A stretch of 64,000 bases of DNA from Scytolyngbya sp. HA4215-MV1. GTDB lineage: Bacteria; Cyanobacteriota; Cyanobacteriia; Leptolyngbyales; Leptolyngbyaceae. Numbering within the stretch: position 1 is the stretch's first letter; each line of letters begins with the position of its first letter. The stretch lies in the NCBI GenBank assembly GCA_019359045.1, contig JAHHIA010000017.1, positions 1 through 64,000 of the forward strand, written 5' to 3'. Position numbers and translations under genes: made by a program. Shown here in pieces: positions 62,611-64,000 of the stretch. The notes beneath the pieces were generated by a model. The model did not search any database. It saw only the letters and a program-made list of their open reading frames with translations, and had not been told where the DNA came from.

Positions 62611-64000
62611 ATGCAACAATTTCCCAATCCACTTCTAGCGCTAAATTATCTCCCTGCTTTTGCCGGATTGGGTGAAGACTATTTTGATCAGGTTGTTGCT
62701 GCCAAGTTTCCCCAACATATTCTGCGCTTTCGCAATGATGATTTGCTTCCTATCCTGGGTTTGCCACCTGCTGGCGTCACCGATGCAGATTTCATTGAGG
62801 CATTTGGCAAATTTCAGGGACTGCAACCGTTTTTGGCAATGCGCTATCACGGCTACCAGTTTGGCGAGTATAACTCGGCACTGGGAGATGGCAGAGGCTT
62901 TCTCTATGGGCAGGTACGAGGACTAGACGGCGAACTGTATGACTTTGGCACCAAAGGATCGGGAACAACGCCTTATTCCCGAGGAGGAGATGGTCGGCTT
63001 ACCCTGAAAGGCGGAGTGCGCGAAGTGATTGCATCCGAAACGCTGCATCGGATGGGAGTCCGAACCTCTCGCTGCCTGAGTCTGGTGGAAACCGGAGAAT
63101 CCCTTTGGCGAGGCGATGAACCTTCTCCTACCCGATCGTCGGTGATGATTCGCTTCAGTCGTTCCCATATCCGGTTTGGTACCTTCGAGCGACTGCATTA
63201 CCTCGGTCGCAAAGATCTGATCCGAAAACTGCTGGATCATGTGTTGGAGTTCTACTATCCTCATCTGTTTAATCCAGAAGCCAACGAGAGAGATCGTCAA
63301 ATAGCTTACTCACAGTTCTATGCAGAGTTGGTACAACGAGTTGCTACCCTAACCGCTCAATGGGTCGCAGCAGGCTTTTGCCACGCCGTATTGAACACAG
63401 ACAATATGTCCATTACAGGCGAAAGTTTTGATTACGGTCCTTTTGCCTTCATCAATACCTACGATCTACGGTTTACCGCAGCCTATTTCGACTACTCTGG
63501 GCGCTACTGCTATGGCAACCAACCTGCAATTTGCCACTGGAACCTGGAAATGCTGCAACGCCCCTTGAAAGCTGTGATCGCGATCGCTGAAATGGAAGCT
63601 GCACTGGCAAACTTTGCCGCTCAGTTTCAAGCTGCCTACTACCAGCAAATGCTCTATAAACTTGGCTTTGCCACCCCTCCTTCACCCGACTCTGAAGCGC
63701 TGGTTCAACAAACCTTGCAATTGCTCCAACTCACCCAAACCAGCTACCCCGGATTCTTTGCCGATCTCACTCAACAATTCTCTCCTGCCTGGCGAGACGA
63801 AAGTGAACGCATCCTGAACCTGGCTGACTTTGCCCGAACCGATGAGCAAATTACCTGCTTGAAGCAATGGCGACAGCAATATCACCATTGCTTGCTAGAA
63901 ACCTCGCCCGAGCAACTAGATGCGATGGCTACGACTTTGCATTGTTACAATCCCCAAGTGGTTCCCATCCGACCCTACATCGAAGCAGTTTGGGAACCGA
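62611..64000 (+). CDS. selO: protein adenylyltransferase SelO (YdiU), 3' end outside window
   Basis: A pseudokinase-fold enzyme that transfers AMP to protein Ser/Thr/Tyr and takes part in redox responses. The first 463 codons are present from ATG 62611 ([20 protein letters not shown]). Family markers are [100 protein letters not shown] and AFINTYD (metal-binding Asn/Asp). UPF0061/SelO proteins are usually about 470-600 residues, so the end should lie shortly beyond the edge. The upstream start context has no other gene in frame. Confidence 0.93.
   Translation, partial: MQQFPNPLLALNYLPAFAGLGEDYFDQVVAAKFPQHILRFRNDDLLPILGLPPAGVTDADFIEAFGKFQGLQPFLAMRYHGYQFGEYNSALGDGRGFLYGQVRGLDGELYDFGTKGSGTTPYSRGGDGRLTLKGGVREVIASETLHRMGVRTSRCLSLVETGESLWRGDEPSPTRSSVMIRFSRSHIRFGTFERLHYLGRKDLIRKLLDHVLEFYYPHLFNPEANERDRQIAYSQFYAELVQRVATLTAQWVAAGFCHAVLNTDNMSITGESFDYGPFAFINTYDLRFTAAYFDYSGRYCYGNQPAICHWNLEMLQRPLKAVIAIAEMEAALANFAAQFQAAYYQQMLYKLGFATPPSPDSEALVQQTLQLLQLTQTSYPGFFADLTQQFSPAWRDESERILNLADFARTDEQITCLKQWRQQYHHCLLETSPEQLDAMATTLHCYNPQVVPIRPYIEAVWEP

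Overview
The window comes from a filamentous-type cyanobacterium, most like the Leptolyngbya group in my judgement. The evidence is a very dense scatter of the HIP1 octamer GCGATCGC, a photosystem I gene (psaI), a PatD-like gene, several cyanobacterium-restricted protein families (DUF2808 and others), a NifU-type CnfU protein and typical cyanobacterial dispersed palindromic repeats. No rRNA, tRNA or CRISPR array is visible. The sequence starts inside an IS-type transposase gene and ends inside selO.

Layout. 1-2.9 kb: AT-rich accessory DNA with an IS fragment, two unknown membrane proteins and a degenerate tandem repeat. 2.9-13.9 kb: mostly housekeeping genes, namely a RarA-like ATPase with a methyltransferase-like tail, a TPR protein, Nfu/CnfU, a GH57 glycoside hydrolase, a Coq4-like protein, an SRPBCC protein and uvrB. 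13.6-21.3 kb: a secreted repeat peptide, a histidine kinase with a truncated response regulator, and the K+-uptake operon kdpA-kdpB-kdpG/F-kdpC. 21.3-27 kb: a Tat-exported PaoABC-type molybdenum aldehyde oxidase, then DUF4383 and a DUF4142 lipoprotein gene broken by an amber codon. 27-42 kb: conserved cyanobacterial genes (psaI, DUF2808, a large 893-residue unknown), a YdeP-type molybdopterin oxidoreductase, a YihY/BrkB protein, hemB, ftsX and gltX. 42-54 kb: a decaying accessory region with a Uma2 nuclease, a PAS-LuxR regulator divergent from a large STAND NTPase with 14 WD40 repeats, five pseudogenes (an unknown gene, VOC, PEBP, IS256 transposase, GxxExxY) and the molybdenum cofactor maturation genes xdhC and mocA. 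54-64 kb: cytosine deaminase, a fused double ABC ATPase, small unknown proteins, PatD-like, the RelA/SpoT enzyme and selO.

Functional links. Three loci converge on molybdenum chemistry: paoABC, xdhC-mocA and the YdeP-like gene. XdhC and MocA are expected to mature the PaoABC cofactor even though they lie 25 kb away. The kdp operon has a kinase upstream, divergently oriented, but no recognisable kdpD or kdpE. The region from 42 to 54 kb is the most plastic: it carries two copies of one palindromic repeat on either side of the STAND gene, many broken genes, and a short NmrA-like stub abutting xdhC.

I found no complete undescribed multi-gene system that I could defend. The best candidates for new biology are the PAS-LuxR/STAND-WD40 divergent pair, the secreted TRxQQ repeat peptide, the amber-interrupted lipoprotein gene and several near-perfect long palindromes.
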